Source: Kutzneria kofuensis
Lineage (GTDB): Bacteria; Actinomycetota; Actinomycetes; Mycobacteriales; Pseudonocardiaceae
Assembly: GCF_014203355.1 (NCBI RefSeq)
Contig: NZ_JACHIR010000001.1
Location: 8,673,632-8,737,631 of the forward strand
Direction of reading: 5' to 3'
DNA: 64,000 nucleotides
Under the pieces are notes generated by a model. The model had not been told where the DNA came from. It saw only the letters and a program-made list of their open reading frames with translations, and made no database searches. The position numbers and the translations under genes were made by a program. How positions within the stretch are numbered: position 1 is the first letter of the stretch; each line of letters starts with the position of its first letter. This document shows, one piece after another, positions 17,431 to 27,182 of this stretch.

Positions 17431-18293
17431 TGTTTCCATTGGATGGCAACACGTTGGAACGGGTCGCCCAGCGCGTCGTCGATATCGGCGGTGCGGGGGA
17501 GCGCCGCGGGTTCGAGTTGGAACGGCTGCTGCGCAACGCAGGCTGGAGTGATGTGCCGGAGTACGACGGCTCACCGCGGATTCCGTGGCTGACCGACGCC
17601 CTCGCGGACCGGGTCGACAATCGACCAGACATCGAGCGATTCCTTTGCCGCGTCTGCGATCCGCTCGAATACGACGGCGGCATGGCAGTGGCCGACGCGT
17701 TCCGGAATGAGCTCAATTCCATCCTCGAGTTCGAGCGGGTGGTGATCACCTATAGCGGCGGGCGGCCCGTGCTCGGCGAGCTCACCGGCGGGTCGGAGCA
17801 GCCGGTGTACGGTGCCCCGCCCGACGTTGAGCAGCGGCTTCGCGCCCTGCTGTCCGATCAACAGGTGATCGACCTGTTGATCGACCGGATCGCGCAGTGT
17901 CGAGCCGCTCAGGCCGCTGGGGCGTATCTGCTCGCGGTCTTCGGCATCGGCAGTTTCATCGAGGGGCTGCTGTTCTCCGCGCTGAAGGAGCGGTTCCCCG
18001 AGCTGGTCACCGCCGGATTCCGCGGCCAGGACGGCCGCAAGGTGCCGGCGAGCCGGGCCGGGCTCGCGCTGCTGATCGACACCGCCCACGAGAAGCGGCT
18101 CATTGAGCTGGACGCGCGGAACTTCATCCACCCCGTACGCGACTTCCGCAACTACATCCATCCCCGCCAGCAACTGGAGCACGACTTCACGCCCAATGCC
18201 GACACCGTGAACATGTGCTGGGTCCCGGTGAACGCTGTGCTCAACGACTTGGAGGAGAGCATTGCCGGGCAGGGCCAGAGGGCGGCCCTGTAG
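17430..18293 (+). CDS. Partner protein of the helicase-nuclease, unknown family
   Basis: The protein has 287 residues. Its ATG at 17430 overlaps the TGA of the helicase gene, so the two are translationally coupled. It is acidic and mostly helical, with no signal peptide. Residues about 145-280 have A-Q-A-A-G-A-Y-L-L-A-V-F-G-I-G-S-F-I-E-G and F-I-H-P-V-R-D-F-R-N-Y-I-H-P-R-Q, which recalls the abortive-infection or HEPN-like helical domains (R-N-x-x-x-H-type motif; here R-N-Y-I-H) found beside nucleases. No RNase assignment is claimed. Strict coupling suggests an accessory or regulatory subunit. Confidence 0.75.
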   Translation: MFPLDGNTLERVAQRVVDIGGAGERRGFELERLLRNAGWSDVPEYDGSPRIPWLTDALADRVDNRPDIERFLCRVCDPLEYDGGMAVADAFRNELNSILEFERVVITYSGGRPVLGELTGGSEQPVYGAPPDVEQRLRALLSDQQVIDLLIDRIAQCRAAQAAGAYLLAVFGIGSFIEGLLFSALKERFPELVTAGFRGQDGRKVPASRAGLALLIDTAHEKRLIELDARNFIHPVRDFRNYIHPRQQLEHDFTPNADTVNMCWVPVNAVLNDLEESIAGQGQRAAL

Positions 18294-18573
18294 TCGATTC
18301 GGCGGTGCCGGGACTGCCCTGCACCGCCGAGACATGTCCTACCGCGCGCCTACTGACTGGAAGGCGTTGAATGGGTCTTTGTGTGTTGCCCTGACGCGGC
18401 GCTGGACATCGGCCTCCGGACCCCGCCGGGATCTGCTCCGTGTTTCCGAAGGGCGTGTCGGCGATGGCCAGAGCCACGAAGGCTGGCTCAGAACGTACAG
18501 GATCGCGTCGGCGACGGCCGGGCGAGTTCGCCGAGAGCTCGGCTGGGAGGGCGTTGCGGACGGCACGCTGGAC
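18294..18573. other. Short stretch between helicase operon and transposase remnant
   Basis: No gene is supported here. Open frames are continuous with the downstream remnant, but no transposase motif is visible before about 18574. Confidence 0.4.
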
Positions 18574-18910
18574 CACGGCGTGCACGCGGACCGCAACCGC
18601 AACCTCGCCAGGGACCTGGGCGGCCGCGTCGAGTCCCTGCGCTTCCTCCTCCGCGACCGAGACAGCAAGTACACCGCATCTTTCGACGGTGTCTTCGCAG
18701 CCGAGGAGATGAAGGTGCTGCTCAGCGCGCCGCAAGCGCCGCGCATGAATGGCCACTGCGAGCGGGTGATCGGCACCCTCCGCCTGGAGGTCCTCGACCA
18801 CGTTTTGACCATGAACGAGGCACACACCGGACGGGTTCTCGCCGCATACCGAGATCACTACAACAGGCATCGGCCGCACCGATCTCGATACCAACAACCA
18901 CCCGACGCAC
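18574..18910 (+). pseudogene. rve-type transposase remnant
   Basis: About 110 codons encode the C-terminal half of an integrase-core transposase: L-L-R-D-R-D-S-K-Y-T, V-F-A-A-E-E, then A-P-R-M-N-G-H-C-E-R and H-Y-N-R-H-R-P-H. The N-terminal half with the first catalytic aspartate is missing and the downstream sequence (to about 19170) is unrelated. It is a dead scar between the helicase operon and locus A. Confidence 0.75.
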
Positions 18911-19244
18911 AGGAGCAGACCCCTGCCGTACCCGGTTCGAAGGCCTCAAGACTCCTGCGAACCGGGTCCTTGGGGAGTCATCAACGAGTACCGTTACGCG
19001 TGCTGAGCTGCAGCGGAGAGTTTTCGAGCCCCACAGGTGGTCGCGACGGTCGACGCGGGTGGAGAGGCTGCTTGGAGGACTGCCTCCGGTCAACTCCGGT
19101 TACGGTCTCGGTGATCCGGACCGAGCCTCTCCTCGGGTGTGACTGGACAAAGTCGCTTGGGCTGGCTTGGTGAGAGTCGGCCAACGCGTTGGTAGACCTG
19201 ATTTCCTGGGATGCCCTCGTGTAGGCGGTCGCGGGCGATTGGCG

Positions 19245-21328
19245 TCAACCCAGAGCTGCCTCGATCTCGTCGGCCTTGGGATCGCCCAGATCGTGGAAGA
19301 TGGCCAACGCCCTGCGCAGGGCCTCCAACCGACCCTCAGCCTGGCCGGTCCTTTCGTAGTCCGCCGCTAGATCCTGCAAGGTCAAGGCCTGTCCGTATCG
19401 GTCACCCAGCTCGACGCGGATGTCGAGCGCCAGTCGACGAAGCTCGATGGCTGCGGTGAGGTTGCCGAGCTCGCGCTGCGTGGTGGCGGTACTGTGCTGG
19501 GCCCAGGCCTCCGAGTACCGGTCGCCGAGGTCGCGGAAGACGGCGGCGGCCCTACTGGAGTAAGCCAGTGCGCGGGGAAGGTCGTCGAGTTGTCGGTAAA
19601 TGCCGCTGAGGCTGTTGTACGTGATCCCTTCGCCGTGGCGGTCGCCAACCGCTTGCCAGCCGGCCAAGGCGCGCTGCGAGTGTACGAGTGCCTCGTCGAG
19701 CCGTCCCCACTCCCGGCACGCGTTGCCGTAACCGTTGCACACCAACGCTTCCCCATATCGATCACCCAAACGCATCCAGATCTCCAGCGCACGGCGGAAG
19801 CAGTCCTCCGCCTCGACCTGCTGCCGAAGTTCCCGGTAGGCGATCGCCAGGTTGCCGAGCATCGTCGCGGTACCGAACTCGTCGCCCGTGCGTTCGGCCG
19901 CGGCGAGGCCGATGTTGTGAGTGGCGATCCAGTCCTCCCACGGCTTGCGACGGTAGAAGAAGCCCCACAGCGCGGCGGCGAGCTGCCACGCTGTCGCGTC
20001 TTCACCGACCTTGGCCGCGAGGCAGACCGCGGCCGTGAGGTTCGTCTGCTCCAGCGAACACCATTCCATGGCGGTCTGCGCGTCGTCGAACGACAGCCCG
20101 AAGGCTGTTGGCTGGGGATCGCTGCGCCGATACGGATTCAGGACACGGCCGGTCGCGTGAGCTGAGCTCAGGTACCAGGCGAGGAGATCGTGGACGGCCT
20201 GCTGGCGGCGGTCCGCCGATTCGACGACCTCGGCGCACTCGGCGGCGTAGGCGCGGAGCAGATCGTGCAGGCGATACCGTTGCGGGGCAGGCACCTCCAG
20301 CATGCTCGTTGACCTGAGCGCTTCGAGCGCCACCCGAAGCTGACCGGCACGCAGGCCGGTCAGCGCGGCCACGGCGTCCCGCCCGAACTCCGAGCCGGGG
20401 AGGAGGCCGAGCAGGCGGAAGAGTTCGGCGGCCTTCGGTTCGAGTGCCTTGTAGGACAACGAAAACACGGCCCGAACTGCGTTGGACGTGTCGTCCGTCG
20501 CCAACACGTCCAGGCGATCACGCTCGTCGGTCAGCTCGTCCACCAATTCGGCTACGCTGTGGTAGCCGCCGGAGCCGAGCCGCTCGCCCACGATTCGCAA
20601 CACCAGCGGCAGGTTGGCGCACATCCGAACAAGGTCGGTCGAGACCGCGAGATCGTGATCGACCAGGTCGGCGCCGCCGATCTCCCGCAGCAGGCTGAGC
20701 GACTCGGTGTCGTCGAGCGGTTCGAGGTTCATGCCGGTGGCCCCCTCCATGGCCTTCAACCCGGACAAAGAGCTTCTGCTGGTCACCACGACGGTGACGG
20801 TCGCGCTGCCGGGTAAGAGCGGCCTGATCTGAGTCCCGCTCGCGGCATCGTCGAGCAGCACCAGGATCCGGCGGCCGTGCACCGTGGAGCGGAACAGCGC
20901 GGACCTGGCGTCCACGCTGGTCGTGGCCGGGATGTCCTTGACACCCATGGCGTGTCGGAAGCCGTCGAGCACCTCGCCGGGTTCGGCCGGCGGGTTGACG
21001 GGGTCAAAGCCGCGAAGGTCCGCGTACAGGACCCGTCCGGGAAGAGCGACGCCGAACGATGAGCCCAGTGCATCGCCGCCGCGGTCTTGCCGACTCCGGG
21101 GGTGCCAACGAGCAGAGCGACGCCGCCCTTGCCGACCTGGCGATCCAACTGCGTAAGCGTGGCGAGGCGATTGACAAAATGCTGGACGGCCCAGGGAAGT
21201 TGTTGAGGTGTGGGGAGGGCGTTGTCCGATCCGACGATCACAACCGAGTCGATGGAGCCGGCCTGCACAACCGTGTGCACGGCTGCCCCGGAGACGCTGT
21301 TGTGCACTTCACCTGGTCCGTCGGCCAT
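19245..21328 (-). pseudogene. NB-ARC STAND ATPase with TPRs, one-base frameshift (locus A)
   Basis: ATG 21328 overlaps the stop of the upstream DisA_N-TPR gene, so the gene ends the locus A operon. Residues 20-26 are V-V-Q-A-G-S-I; P-loop G-T-P-G-V-G-K-T is at 75-82. At about codon 99 (21032-21034) the frame breaks after F-P-D-G. Adding one G to the run GGG restores V-L-Y-A-D-L-R-G-F-D-P and an open frame to 19245, including Walker B I-L-V-L-L-D-D and V-V-T-S-R. A winged-helix-like segment and about six TPRs follow; the TPR region opens with Y-R-R-K-P-W-E-D-W. Restored length is about 694 residues. It may be a real inactivation, a sequence error or phase variation. The N-terminal fragment alone would be about 180 residues. 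Confidence 0.82.
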
Positions 21329-23040
21329 CACACGTCCAGCTCCGACAGCGTGCGGGTGATCGCGTCAGCTCTGGGGTCACCGAGCTGGCGGAAGTACGCC
21401 TCGGCCAACTGGAGTTCCTCTCGCGCGCGGCTGACCTCGCCGACGGCCTTAAGGGCGTGGCCGAGGTCGGCCCGGGTGATGGCCGCGCCATAGTGCTCCT
21501 CGCTCTCGATCCGCGCCGTCAACGCCGTCTCATAGCACCGGACGGCCTCGGCGTGACGGCCGGCGTCGCGGTAGGCGTTGCCCTTGTTGGACAGCGCCCA
21601 GATGACGCCCCGCCGATAGCCGGCCCGGTCGAAGGCCTGCATCGCCTCGTCGGCGAGCACGAGCGCCCGGTCGAGTTCGCCCTGCCGGCAGTGGATGCCG
21701 CTGGAGTTGTTGAGCACCTTGCCGCGGAGCCGGTCGTCCTCGTCGGGGCCGATCAGGTCCAGCGCCCGCTGCGCGTAGTCGAGGCCGGCCGCGGAGTCGC
21801 CGACCTCATCGTAGGCGTAGGCGAGGTGGTTGAGCAGCTCAGCACGGCCGAGCCGGTCGCCGCAGGCACGCCACGCGTCGTCGGCGGCGGCCCACAGCGC
21901 GAAGGCGAGCTCGTGGTTGCGCAGCTCGCGCTGCGCGACGCCGAGGCTGGTCAGCAGCGACGCTTCCGCGCGCTTGTCGCCGAGCCCGCGGGCCGCGAAC
22001 AGCGCGAGCATGAGCACGTCGATCCACTCCGACCAGGGCTTTCGACGGTAGAAGTACTCCATCATGGCCAAGGAGCGGCGGAGCGCGAGCTCGTTGTCGC
22101 CGTTCGCGGCGGCCCGCCGGATCGAGCCGAGCAGCTGCGCGGCGGTCTGCTCGCACCACTGCACCGCTTCCCGGTCGTTGTCGAAGGCTACCCGGGGAAA
22201 CGCGCGGTCGTGCTGCCGGAGGACCTGCCCCGGCCGCTCGGCCAGGATGCGATCGGCTGCCTGCAGGGCTTGCTCGTGCCAGGTGTCGAGTTCCTCGGCC
22301 ACGGCGTGCAGGAGCGGAACGCGCCGGGGCACGCGGTATGGGTCCAGGGGGAGCCGGTCGACTCCGACCTCGGCGCACAGCCCGTCCAGCACCTGCTCGA
22401 CGTAGTCGCCCTTGGAACCCAGCTCCAGCAGGTACGCCTCGACCTCAAGCACGGCGTGGCGAACGCGTTCGGCCAGCTCCGCGGTCTCGGTGATGTCCTG
22501 GGGCTCGTCGGTCAGCGTCCTGACCCACGAGTGCAGCGCCAACAGCACGACGGCGGCCTTGCTGAGCAGGACCGTCTGTGAGCTGAGGACGTGGGCGTGC
22601 TCACCGACGAACAGCGTGACCTGGCCGGTCTCCTCGCTGACCGCGACCACCGGGAAGGAGATGTCTCGAGCGGTCCGGGCGGCGGTGACGTGGCGCGCGC
22701 CGACTCCCTGCGCCAGCACCGTCGAGCGCGGCGACAGCACTGTGTTGAAGCGCCGGATCTCGGCGGCGTCGGCCGACAGCACGAGGGCCAGGTCCATCTT
22801 GGAGAACTGGGCGATGTTCTCCGCCGACGCCGTGACGTTGTCGATGGGGAAGCCCTGCTCGCAGATCGCCGCTACCGAGTCGTCGTCCCCCAACACGAAG
22901 AGGCCACCGATCCGGGCTTTGCTGACCTGCCCAATGCCTTGGCGCAGCGGCGTGTCGAGGGCCAGCTTGACCGAGGCATCCCGAACCGCTGTCGGAACCT
23001 CCACCATCCGTCTCCCGGCCACGTTTAAATCGTCGATCAT
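21328..23040 (-). CDS. DisA_N-like domain fused to TPRs (locus A)
   Basis: The protein has 570 residues. Residues about 25-150 match the N-terminal diadenylate cyclase domain of DisA: D-T-P-L-R-Q-G-I, G-G-L-F-V-L-G, K-M-D-L-A-L-V-L-S at 81-89, G-A-R-H-V at 114-118 and F-P-V-V-A-V-S-E-E. In DisA the corresponding motifs are D-G-A and R-H-R; here they are D83-L-A and R116-H-V. The aspartate and R-H survive, but the third basic residue is lost, so cyclase activity is doubtful and nucleotide sensing is possible. A helical linker follows, then about six TPRs starting at Y-R-R-K-P-W-S-E-W. There is no P-loop. The gene starts 28 bases after the E1 gene, and its stop overlaps the ATG of the STAND gene. 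RBS: GGAGGG before ATG 23040. Confidence 0.8.
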   Translation of the reverse strand: MIDDLNVAGRRMVEVPTAVRDASVKLALDTPLRQGIGQVSKARIGGLFVLGDDDSVAAICEQGFPIDNVTASAENIAQFSKMDLALVLSADAAEIRRFNTVLSPRSTVLAQGVGARHVTAARTARDISFPVVAVSEETGQVTLFVGEHAHVLSSQTVLLSKAAVVLLALHSWVRTLTDEPQDITETAELAERVRHAVLEVEAYLLELGSKGDYVEQVLDGLCAEVGVDRLPLDPYRVPRRVPLLHAVAEELDTWHEQALQAADRILAERPGQVLRQHDRAFPRVAFDNDREAVQWCEQTAAQLLGSIRRAAANGDNELALRRSLAMMEYFYRRKPWSEWIDVLMLALFAARGLGDKRAEASLLTSLGVAQRELRNHELAFALWAAADDAWRACGDRLGRAELLNHLAYAYDEVGDSAAGLDYAQRALDLIGPDEDDRLRGKVLNNSSGIHCRQGELDRALVLADEAMQAFDRAGYRRGVIWALSNKGNAYRDAGRHAEAVRCYETALTARIESEEHYGAAITRADLGHALKAVGEVSRAREELQLAEAYFRQLGDPRADAITRTLSELDV

Positions 23041-23068
23041 TCTGCCAGCCCTCCGTCTCCCAGGCGAC

Positions 23069-24349
23069 TCACGGCCCCTCGCATGTCGGACAGCCCGCGA
23101 TCGGCGCGGTCCCTGGCAGCCATTTCGCCTCGCCGAGCCGGCGGACGTCGAACGGCGGCGACCAGCTCGGCTGCGGGCGTAGCGCCAGCACGGCGTGCTC
23201 GCCGCCGAGCACCTGGTCCGGGTGCCCGAGGCGCTCCAGCATCGTGGCCACGGCGACCTTCGCCGCGAACTGCCCGACCAGGTGGAGGTCCGCGCCGACC
23301 GCGGTCATCGGGCGATGGATCGTGCCGGTGCCGTACTCCCCGTCGAGCGTCGGCTCCGGCCGCAGGCCATCGGACTCGAACAACGCGTCGCGCCGGCAGG
23401 CCAAGCAACCGGCGTCGGGCTGCGGGCGGAGGCGAATGACCTCGCCGATGCCGCCGTTCTCCAGCACGCATGCGAGGACCGCGGTCTTGCCGGCGCGCCG
23501 GGCGAGGTGGCTGACCACCTGGCGCGGCGGCACGCCGTCCGCGGCGCACAGCAAGACGTCCACCTCGGCCAACAGGTCGCGGACCCGATCGGCGTCGGTA
23601 ATCACGTTGAGCGTGTGCGGCTTCACCGTGGTGTCCGGGCGGAGTCGTTCGAGGTCGTCACGCAGCGCGTCCACCTTGAACCGGCCGACGTGCTTCTCGC
23701 CGCAGACGTGGCGGGGCAGGTTGTGCCATTCGAGCCGGTCCGGGTCGAGCAGATGGAGCCGCCCGACGCCGTAAGCGGCCAGGGCGTGGGCCGCGGCGCC
23801 GCCGATGCTTCCCGCGCCGACCAACAGCACCCGGCGGTCGGCGAGCTCCGACACCGGCCAGTGCGGCTCCAATGCCGGCATGCCGGTGACCACGGGCTGG
23901 AGGATGATCGACAACGGGAAGGCGCCTTCGGGCGCGATCCGCCAGAGCACGAACTCCGGCACCGTGATCTCGGGGAACTCGGGGTCGCACTCGGGTGCGT
24001 GGGTGATCGCCAGGTAGCTCTCGCCGCCGGGACTACGCACGGCCGGGACCAGCTCCCGGAATCGACTGAACTCGATCATGCCGTGCTGCATGCGGGCGAA
24101 CAGCCACTGCATGTTCACCAACGCCGGCACCCTGTACCAGCACCCGGTCGGCACGTTGTCGCCCGAGTGGATGAAGTGGCCGGGCGGCCCCGGGTCGGTG
24201 GCCATCTTGGGGCCGTTCCCGCGAGACACCGCGGACACGCCGGCGAGCAGATCCGGCATGGACACCTTGAGCGTGAGCCAGCCCCACCCGGACCCGGCTC
24301 GGATCGCGTCGGCCGCTGAGGCCGTGAGCATGATCGTGAGGTCAGCCAC
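23069..24349 (-). CDS. E1-like (ThiF/MoeB-fold) ubiquitin-activating enzyme (locus A)
   Basis: The protein has 426 residues. Residues about 165-400 are the Rossmann adenylation domain: G-A-G-S-I-G-G at 178-184, an acidic D-P-D at 202-204, and W-H-N-L-P-R-H (N210, R213) for ATP and acceptor binding. A C-L-A-C pair (in G-C-L-A-C-R-R) and a C-terminal C-P-T-C could bind zinc or supply the thioester cysteine. The N-terminal 160 residues are unassigned; no H-x-H JAB motif is there. E1s of this type adenylate the C-terminus of a partner and pass it to an E2; in type II CBASS the CD-NTase itself is the substrate. Its start overlaps the end of the E2 gene by 8 bases. Confidence 0.85.
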   Translation of the reverse strand: MADLTIMLTASAADAIRAGSGWGWLTLKVSMPDLLAGVSAVSRGNGPKMATDPGPPGHFIHSGDNVPTGCWYRVPALVNMQWLFARMQHGMIEFSRFRELVPAVRSPGGESYLAITHAPECDPEFPEITVPEFVLWRIAPEGAFPLSIILQPVVTGMPALEPHWPVSELADRRVLLVGAGSIGGAAAHALAAYGVGRLHLLDPDRLEWHNLPRHVCGEKHVGRFKVDALRDDLERLRPDTTVKPHTLNVITDADRVRDLLAEVDVLLCAADGVPPRQVVSHLARRAGKTAVLACVLENGGIGEVIRLRPQPDAGCLACRRDALFESDGLRPEPTLDGEYGTGTIHRPMTAVGADLHLVGQFAAKVAVATMLERLGHPDQVLGGEHAVLALRPQPSWSPPFDVRRLGEAKWLPGTAPIAGCPTCEGP

Positions 24350-24845
24350 GGCCGGCCACCTGAGTGATCAACTCGTCGAGGTGCGGATCCGCCACGATGC
24401 CGTTGAGACTCATGGACTCGATCGCACCGCAGGTCATCAGCGCGTACTCAATCCGCCAGCCGGCCGCCTTGAGCAGCAGTTCGACCACGGACTCGCGGCC
24501 GGTCCACTGCGCCGGCTGCGCCAGCAGGCACAGGCTGCCGTCGCCGAGCACGTGCCACCGGTGGTGGGTGCGGGCCTCGAAGTCCGGCTCCGGGTCGCGG
24601 GGCAGGATCGACGGCACGGCGGCGGGGTAGGCGTGGCCGTAGTGGAGCTCCATGTCCAGGCCCGTCCCGGAGGTGAGCACGTCGAGGCCCGGCGGCGCGG
24701 GCCGCTCGAACGGCCACACCGGCAGCCGTCCCACCCAGCCGCCAGCACCGTGCGACACCCAGGTCAGCTCAGAGAAGCACTCGCCGACCTCCCGCAGGTC
24801 ACGGTCGAGTCTGCGCGGTTCGCACCGCCACCATGTCGTCGGCAT
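24342..24845 (-). CDS. E2-like conjugating enzyme (locus A)
   Basis: The protein has 167 residues. The core block H-H-R-W-H (94-98), G-D-G-S-L-C-L-L with C106 and A-G-W-R-I-E-Y-A near 128-135 matches the prokaryotic E2 fold, in which a cysteine after a short strand carries the thioester and a histidine lies upstream. It starts 4 bases after the CD-NTase stop and overlaps the E1 start, so the CD-NTase, E2 and E1 are one translational unit. In known type II CBASS the E2 and E1 are usually one protein (Cap2); here they are separate. Confidence 0.78.
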   Translation of the reverse strand: MPTTWWRCEPRRLDRDLREVGECFSELTWVSHGAGGWVGRLPVWPFERPAPPGLDVLTSGTGLDMELHYGHAYPAAVPSILPRDPEPDFEARTHHRWHVLGDGSLCLLAQPAQWTGRESVVELLLKAAGWRIEYALMTCGAIESMSLNGIVADPHLDELITQVAGRG

Positions 24846-24849
24846 CAGG

Positions 24850-25815
24850 TCACCCCTGCGGCCCGTCGTGCACCGTGTAGGTCGGGATGACCAGCGTCGA
24901 CAGCTTCGGCGTCGAGGCCGCCGGCGCGGGGAACCCGGAGCCGAGGATCTTGCGCCACAGCGTCTTGGCGTACGCGTCCTCGCCCTTCTCCTCGGCCAGC
25001 ACGGCCTCCGCCGCCAGGTCCCGCGCCTGCTCCAGCGCGGTGCGCAGGGTCGCGGTGTCGAGGTCGGGCTGGATGAGGCCGCAGTACCCGGCCGGATCGA
25101 CGATCGGCTCGTTCACCAGCATCGCGGCGCTGGTGAAGAAGCGGCTCAGCGCGACGGCCCGCGAGGTGGGGCACTCGGGCATGCAGGTCAGCGCCAGCAC
25201 CTCCATGACGAGGCTCTTGACCGCCGGCTTTGCGCCGATGCCGAGCCGCCACTGCTTGAGCACGCGGACCATCGGCCGGAAGTACGGCCAGGCCTGCTGC
25301 CGCCGCCTCACGAGGTCGATGAGGAACTCGGGGTGCGCGGTGATCCAGCGGTCCTCAGTCTTGCTGGGGATCAGCAGCGTGCCGTCGGGCTTGCGGAGTA
25401 CAGGCATGGCGTCCACGGTGAACCCGGTCGGGTCGTCGGGGTCGTCGAGGAAGCACTTGACCGCGCGGTCGCGGGGATCGGCGCGGCGGACCCACTGCTC
25501 GACCGTCCCGTTCGGGTTGCCGAGCTTGTCCTTGACCCGCTGCTGGGTCAGCACCAGCGCCTGCTCGGAGGACCCGCCGGGCAGGCCCCAGGTCGGGTAT
25601 GCCTGGCTGTCGTAGACGACGATCAGGTCGACGTCGTGCACCGGCTTGAGCTGCGTGGACCGGCGCAACGAGCCGGAGCTGATGACCTCGACGACATCGT
25701 CGGCGCGACCCAGCGTCAGCTGGAACACGTCCCGGCGGTAGCGGGCGAGGCGGACCTGCTCGGCGTCCGCGTCGACGGTGCGCTGGAACTCGTCGAAGGC
25801 TGAGTTGGTGCCCAT
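24850..25815 (-). CDS. CD-NTase (CBASS-type nucleotidyltransferase, locus A)
   Basis: The protein has 321 residues. ATG 25815 is preferred over the one 12 bases upstream because GGAG lies six bases before it. The nucleotidyltransferase signature is S-G-S-L-R-R-S (G48-S49) followed by D61-V-D63, the metal-binding pair of the pol-beta-type CD-NTase (SMODS) family. These make cyclic di- or trinucleotides on phage infection. The product cannot be told from sequence. The C-terminus ends in ...H-D-G-P-Q-G; a terminal glycine fits a substrate of E1/E2 ligation. It is the first gene of the locus A operon. Confidence 0.85.
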   Translation of the reverse strand: MGTNSAFDEFQRTVDADAEQVRLARYRRDVFQLTLGRADDVVEVISSGSLRRSTQLKPVHDVDLIVVYDSQAYPTWGLPGGSSEQALVLTQQRVKDKLGNPNGTVEQWVRRADPRDRAVKCFLDDPDDPTGFTVDAMPVLRKPDGTLLIPSKTEDRWITAHPEFLIDLVRRRQQAWPYFRPMVRVLKQWRLGIGAKPAVKSLVMEVLALTCMPECPTSRAVALSRFFTSAAMLVNEPIVDPAGYCGLIQPDLDTATLRTALEQARDLAAEAVLAEEKGEDAYAKTLWRKILGSGFPAPAASTPKLSTLVIPTYTVHDGPQG

Positions 25816-26300
25816 GATCCACTCCATGAAATGGTGCTGGTGCTTCGTTGCCCGGGAGAGTAACCCCTACCCCTGACAATTCCGCCGGCGGCCGGATTGC
25901 CGACGCTGGCGTCGCTGGCTGAATCCCTAATTTTCGGGTAACGGGGTGCTGTCCGGGCGCCCTGCGGTGGTGCCGCCTGGTCCAGACCGGATTGTCCGGA
26001 CGCTCGGGCCTGCATGTCGTCGATGTCAGTGGAGGGTGGCGTCGGTCGATCTTGCCGATGGGTTTCTTGTGGTCTCTCGATGGCGGTGTCCCGGGAAAGG
26101 CGAAGGATTTTCTGGAAACCAACTGTCCTTTTTCTGGCCAATCTGACCGGCTGGTGTTGGCCCCGACCGTCTTGGGGGTGAATTTACGCTCCGGGCTGGT
26201 GTGAATGACCTGAATAGGGGAGGAAGGTCATGTCTTTTGGTCTCGGTGCGCGGGCCCGTCGCGGGCGCGGCTGCGATGTGTGAGGCATGGGGTCGGCCAC
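25816..26300. other. Upstream region of locus A, no gene
   Basis: About 485 bases lie between the CD-NTase start and the IS5 element. The part near 26090-26240 is less GC-rich than its surroundings. It must contain the locus A promoter; no convincing -35/-10 pair or operator was identified. Confidence 0.45.
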
Positions 26301-26303
26301 TAA

Positions 26304-27179
26304 GAGGGTGTCTTACGTGGCGGCCTTGGCGAGCCTCTTGAAGCAAGTCAAGGCCGCCGCCAACGTCAGGAACGCGCAGAAGTGGTTCGCCTTGCGCTCG
26401 TACCGCATCGCGAGTCGGCGGTACCCGAACAACCAGGCGATCGTGCGTTCGATGACCCACCGGTGCCGACCCAGCCGCGCGCTGGACTCAGTGTCTTTGC
26501 GGGCGATCCGCACCGCGATCCCCTGCTCGCGTACCCACGCCCGTAACTCCTTGATGTCGTAGGCCTTGTCCGCGTGCAACTTCGCCGGCTTGCGCCGACG
26601 GGGACCACGCCGCGACTTCACTGCGGGGATCGCCCGCACCAACGGTTTGAGCCCGTAGGCGTCGTTGGTGTTGGCCGCCGACACCGCCACCGACAACGGC
26701 AGACCGGCCCGGTCGGACAGCGCGTGGATCTTCGAGCCCGGCTTGCCTCGATCGACCGGGCTCGGACCGGTCAACGATCCCCCTTTTTCGCCCGCACCGC
26801 CGCCGCGTCCACCACCACCCGCGACCAATCGATCAAGCCCTGGCCGCCCAACTCGTCCAAGACCGCCCGATGCACCCGTGGCCACAGGCCCGCTTTGGTC
26901 CACTCGGTGAACCTGCGGTGCGCGGTCGGCACTGTGACCCCGAACGACGGCGGTAGATGCCGCCAGGCGCAGCCGCTGGTCAACACGAACACGATCGCGG
27001 TGAACACCGCCCGGTCGTCCACCGGCGTCGTCCCACCGCCCTGCCGACGCGGCGTGAACTGTGGGACCAACGGCGCGACCAGTGCCCACAACTCGTCGGG
27101 CACCAGCCGCTGCGACAACGCATCCGTCACAACGTCTGATCATGGCAGCGGCCGAGCAAGATCCACGTGAGACGAGCTC
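26304..27179 (-). mobile_element. IS5-family (IS427-type) insertion sequence, 876 bp
   Basis: The ends carry imperfect inverted repeats (left from 26304: GAG...GTCTTACGTGG; right, reverse complement: GAG...GTCTCACGTGG). TAA flanks both sides (26301-26303 and 27180-27182), fitting the 3-bp TNA duplication of this group. The element holds one two-frame transposase. Its right edge abuts the IS701-family element. Confidence 0.8.
26313..27130 (-). CDS. IS5-family transposase, two frames joined by -1 frameshift
   Basis: The first frame (27130-26771, 119 residues) has the DUF4096 start W-A-L-V-A-P-L-V-P and the first catalytic aspartate in V-V-V-D-A-A-A-V. It ends R-A-K-K-G-D-R. The second frame, one base back, has H-A-D-K-A-Y-D (second aspartate) and H-R-W-V-I-E-R-T (catalytic glutamate), ending at 26313 inside the left inverted repeat. 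The junction is an A5G5 run (26779-26788 on the plus strand), where a -1 slip fuses the frames. All three catalytic acids are present, so the element may be active. Confidence 0.85.
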
Positions 27180-27182
27180 TAA

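Noticed and set aside
17430..18293. Naming the helicase partner a HEPN RNase
   Set aside because: Only a loose R-N-x-x-H resemblance in a helical domain; not enough without a profile search.
23069..24349. A JAB deubiquitinase domain in the locus A E1 N-terminus
   Set aside because: No H-x-H or S-x-x-D motif is visible in residues 1-165.
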